The notes under the pieces were generated by a model. That model ran no database searches, had not been told where the DNA came from, and worked only from the letters and a program-made list of their open reading frames with translations. The translations under genes were made by a program, and so were the position numbers. Below are positions 6,461 through 7,961 of a stretch of DNA of 7,961 nucleotides, in pieces. This DNA is from an uncultured Ruminiclostridium sp. (GTDB taxonomy: Bacteria; Bacillota; Clostridia; Oscillospirales; Ruminococcaceae), in the NCBI GenBank assembly GCA_934462775.1, contig CAKSIR010000109.1, positions 1 through 7,961 on the forward strand. Direction: 5' to 3'. Each line of letters opens with the position of its first letter. The stretch's first letter is position 1.

Positions 6461-7448
6461 TTTCGTTCCTTTCGGGAGTTCCTATATCGTCGAACAGAAA
6501 GCAGCGGACGCATCTTCCGTCGTCAAGGGTGCGCAGCGGAGGGTGTTCCTTTTTGCAGCGTTCTGTCGCAAATTTGCAGCGTGGATTGAAGTGGCAGCCT
6601 TTCGGCATTTTGTCGGCGTCCGGCACCATTCCCTCGATTGCCTCCAGACGGTCAACGTCCTTTGAAAGCCGCGGCAATGCGTTGATAAGACCGCTTGTGT
6701 AAGGGTGGAGCGGGTCGGAAAACAGCTTTTTAACAGGGGCGCTCTCCACGATTTCGCCCGTGTACATGATAACAACTCTGTCGCAGAAGTCGGACACAAT
6801 GCCCAAATCGTGGGTTATCATTATAATGGACATATTGTTTTTTTTCTTGATGTCCTTCATCAGCTGCAAAATCTGCGCCTGAATCGTTACGTCAAGGGCG
6901 GTGGTAGGCTCGTCCGCAATAAGCAGCTCGGGGCTGCACGCAAGGGCGATGGCTATCATGATACGCTGACGCATACCGCCCGAAAGCTGGTGGGGATACT
7001 CGTTAAAACGGTGTGCGGGGTCGGGGATTCCGCAAAGCTCCAGCAGCTCCAGCGCCTTTGCTTTCGCCTCTTTTTTGGTTGCCTTGGTGTGGAGGAGAAT
7101 CGGCTCCATTATCTGCTTGCCGCAGGTGTGAATAGGGTTCAGCGAGGTCATCGGCTCTTGGAAAATCATTGCGATTTTGTTGCCGCGCACCTGCTGCATT
7201 TCCTTTTCGGACAAAGCCAGCAGATTCTTATCATCAAGGTTGATTTCGCCCGTAACAACGGTGGACTGGGGGTTATGCAGCCGCATTATTGAAAGGGAGG
7301 TTACGCTCTTGCCGCTGCCCGATTCGCCGACAATGCCGAGGGTTTCGTTTTTGCCGACAGACAGGCTCAGATCGGATATGACCTTTATTCCGCCCGAACC
7401 GTTTTTAAATTCAACGTTCAGGTCTTTTATTTCAAGTAAATTATCCAA
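6453..7448 (-). CDS. dppD: Peptide ABC transporter ATPase, DppD/OppD type (TTG start)
   Basis: This 331-residue cytoplasmic ATPase is the first gene of the operon and the partner of DppF. Counting from the chosen start, Walker A is GESGSGKS at 41-48, the Q-loop is Q97 (FQEPMTSLNP), the ABC signature LSGGMRQR is at 155-162, Walker B ends D179-E180, and the switch histidine is H213. The C-terminal extension has C285, C291, C298 and C313 (C-x5-C-x6-C-x14-C), matching a [4Fe-4S]-binding pattern known in DppD proteins. I place the start at the TTG at 7448, because a GGAGG site (complement of 7457-7461) lies 8 bases upstream and the protein then starts just before the conserved LLEIKDLNVEF. The open frame continues to a TTG at 7472, but that start has no ribosome binding site and would contain this one. 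A consensus promoter lies about 60 bp upstream. Confidence 0.92.
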   Translation of the reverse strand: MDNLLEIKDLNVEFKNGSGGIKVISDLSLSVGKNETLGIVGESGSGKSVTSLSIMRLHNPQSTVVTGEINLDDKNLLALSEKEMQQVRGNKIAMIFQEPMTSLNPIHTCGKQIMEPILLHTKATKKEAKAKALELLELCGIPDPAHRFNEYPHQLSGGMRQRIMIAIALACSPELLIADEPTTALDVTIQAQILQLMKDIKKKNNMSIIMITHDLGIVSDFCDRVVIMYTGEIVESAPVKKLFSDPLHPYTSGLINALPRLSKDVDRLEAIEGMVPDADKMPKGCHFNPRCKFATERCKKEHPPLRTLDDGRCVRCFLFDDIGTPERNENE

Positions 7449-7470
7449 AAGAGCAACCTCCGAATTTATC

Positions 7471-7483
7471 AAAGTGACACTTT
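7471..7483. promoter_or_regulatory. 13-base palindrome in the operon 5' leader (candidate operator)
   Basis: AAAGTG and CACTTT flank a single central base, a perfect palindrome about 22-34 bases downstream of the predicted transcription start and 9 bases upstream of the dppD ribosome binding site. A second, overlapping inverted repeat, ACACT-N7-AGTGT, spans 7477-7493. A repressor bound here would block transcription just after initiation. The one-base centre is too tight for an RNA hairpin, which favours a DNA-binding site. I do not recognise the motif as belonging to a named regulator. Confidence 0.4.
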
Positions 7484-7511
7484 AACGCAGTGTTTATGTA
7501 ACATATTACTA

Positions 7512-7540
7512 ATTATATCATTATTCGCCGTGCATTTCAA
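7512..7540 (-). promoter_or_regulatory. Sigma-A-type promoter of the peptide-transport operon
   Basis: Read on the minus strand, a -35 box TTGAAA (7540-7535) and a perfect -10 box TATAAT (7517-7512) are separated by exactly 17 bases. Transcription should start near 7505, giving a leader of about 57 bases before the dppD TTG start. No other promoter this good was found inside the operon, so this one probably drives all seven genes. Confidence 0.85.
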
Positions 7541-7795
7541 GTCTTTAAAGCGATTTTTTGCAATTTTAGGCATTGAAAGGTTGCAAAATCAGCTACTGTC
7601 TGTTAAATATTCCTTGTGATTATACATTCGGTATAATTATGCGTTTGCGGTACAGCTGTTACATTTGTTTACATGAAATCGTGTAAAGGTTTTCAATGTG
7701 AATTTAAAGCCATTGACTGAATTTGCCGCAAAAGTCAACCGTCATATTTAATAAATTTGCAGGCGAAAATTCTCTTGCAGCAGCCGCAAAAGCCC
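7541..7795. other. AT-rich divergent intergenic region, no gene seen
   Basis: This spacer lies between the operon promoter and a plus-strand promoter. I find no coding frame with a ribosome binding site. It holds an 8-bp inverted repeat, TTTTGCAA (7556-7563) with TTGCAAAA (7581-7588), just upstream of the operon -35 box, which could bind an activator. It also holds a TTGACT/AGTCAA pair (7713-7718/7733-7738), two TATAAT-like boxes at 7632-7637 (plus) and 7619-7624 (minus) that lack good -35 partners, and three TACA repeats at 7651, 7660 and 7670 with a 9-10 bp period. These are possible regulator sites only. Confidence 0.5.
7556..7588. promoter_or_regulatory. Inverted repeat upstream of the operon -35 box
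   Basis: TTTTGCAA (7556-7563) and TTGCAAAA (7581-7588) are exact reverse complements separated by 17 bases. Their nearer edge is 16 bp upstream of the operon -35 box, where a dimeric activator could sit. AT-rich DNA makes chance repeats fairly common, so this is a candidate only. Confidence 0.25.
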
Positions 7796-7824
7796 TTGAA
7801 TAAAGGGACAGCGTATGGTATTAT
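7796..7824 (+). promoter_or_regulatory. Plus-strand extended -10 promoter at the right edge
   Basis: TTGAAT (7796-7801) and TATTAT (7819-7824) are separated by 17 bases, and TGG just before the -10 box fits the extended TGn motif. Transcription should begin near 7831 and run rightward out of the window, divergent from the transporter operon. The only coding signal it reaches inside the window is a 16-codon mini-ORF. Confidence 0.6.
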
Positions 7825-7851
7825 TTATAGCGGAGATAAGAAAGAATATGA

Positions 7852-7902
7852 AATGGGAGGAATAGGCAAGGTGCAGATTCAGCCGAGTTTGCACCTCCTG
7901 TT
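7852..7902 (+). promoter_or_regulatory. Structured RNA leader that can bury a ribosome binding site
   Basis: In the plus-strand transcript, AGGUGCA (7869-7875) pairs with UGCACCU (7890-7896). The stem can continue inward with five more pairs (7876-7880/7885-7889, two G-U) to a 4-base loop. In addition, 7852-7860, which contains the Shine-Dalgarno sequence GGGAGG, can pair over nine positions (two G-U) with 7894-7902. That fold competes for only three bases and would hide both the ribosome binding site and the GTG start at 7871. Moderate U content (7901-7908) follows. This resembles the layout of translation-controlled leaders, but I do not recognise a known riboswitch class. Confidence 0.4.
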
Positions 7903-7921
7903 CGTTTTACGCGAGGTATAA
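7871..7921 (+). CDS. Possible 16-residue leader peptide, unknown
   Basis: A GTG start at 7871 lies 10 bases after a strong GGGAGG site (7855-7860). It opens a frame of 16 codons ending with TAA at 7919-7921, reading MQIQPSLHLLFVLREV. It is the first well-placed ribosome binding site after the plus-strand promoter. The peptide is rich in Leu and Val near its centre and is too short to be an ordinary protein. Together with the hairpin around its start and another hairpin just downstream, it fits a regulatory leader peptide for a gene beyond the window, as in translational attenuation. It could also be a chance frame. The downstream gene is not visible, so the signal it might sense is unknown. 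Confidence 0.35.
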   Translation: MQIQPSLHLLFVLREV

Positions 7922-7934
7922 TTGAATAAAAATG

Positions 7935-7959
7935 AACGCTCTGTAATATGCAGAGCGTT
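7935..7959. terminator. 9-bp hairpin at the right edge: terminator or attenuator
   Basis: AACGCTCTG (7935-7943) and CAGAGCGTT (7951-7959) form a perfect 9-bp stem around a 7-base loop. On the minus strand the stem is followed by CA and five U residues (complement of 7928-7932), so it could end a minus-strand gene entering from the right and insulate the operon promoter. On the plus strand it lies 13 bases after the mini-ORF stop and could act as an attenuator, but the bases needed to show a T-tract fall outside the window. Confidence 0.45.
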
Positions 7960-7961
7960 AG

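Noticed and set aside
6705..7292. A 195-codon plus-strand open frame
   Set aside because: It is antisense to the intact dppD ATPase and has no ribosome binding site or recognisable motif.
7632..7637. TATAAT box on the plus strand as a second promoter
   Set aside because: No acceptable -35 box lies 16-18 bases upstream and there is no gene directly downstream. It is probably chance in AT-rich DNA.
7848..7865. A five-codon frame (MKWEE) upstream of the 16-codon mini-ORF
   Set aside because: Its only ribosome binding site candidate is about 12 bases away and it ends within the next Shine-Dalgarno region. It is too short to support alone.

Overview
The window reads as chromosomal DNA of a Gram-positive anaerobe of the class Clostridia, probably near Ruminococcus or Oscillospiraceae. 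This is inferred from strong GGAGG-type ribosome binding sites, two TTG starts, a short lysine-rich lipoprotein signal peptide with a Gly/Ser/Asp linker, consensus sigma-A-type promoters and AT-rich intergenic DNA beside roughly 50% GC genes. I could not fix genus or species from sequence alone.

One minus-strand operon fills about 90% of the window. In transcription order (right to left) it holds two peptide-transporter ATPases (dppD-like, dppF-like), a family 5 solute-binding lipoprotein (dppA-like), two inner-membrane permeases (dppB-like, dppC-like), a small cupin protein and an M24 Xaa-Pro-type metallopeptidase. A textbook promoter (TTGAAA, 17 bp, TATAAT) lies upstream of dppD. A strong intrinsic terminator lies about 110 bp past the peptidase gene. 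Gaps inside the operon are short, and dppD/dppF overlap by 8 bp, so one long transcript is the simplest reading. The proposed biology is capture of short peptides by the lipoprotein, import through the permease pair driven by the two ATPases, and cytoplasmic cleavage of proline-containing peptides by the peptidase. The cupin's role is unknown.

The non-coding parts are more unusual than the genes. Positions 1-375 are packed with small hairpins: a 12-bp perfect palindrome, several stem-loops with a GCA triloop, one of which abuts the peptidase stop codon, and the terminator. A similar triloop hairpin abuts the dppF stop codon. Two hairpins without a U-tract separate the binding-protein gene from the permease genes, and probably let the binding protein be made in excess.

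At the right edge (7796-7961) there is a separate plus-strand unit: an extended -10 promoter, then a Shine-Dalgarno site and GTG start for a 16-codon mini-ORF, both of which can be buried in RNA structure. A last hairpin at the edge could be an attenuator or a terminator of a gene outside the window. I see no CRISPR array, tRNA, rRNA, transposase or recognisable phage gene. The protein-coding content is an ordinary transporter operon, and I do not claim a new system there.
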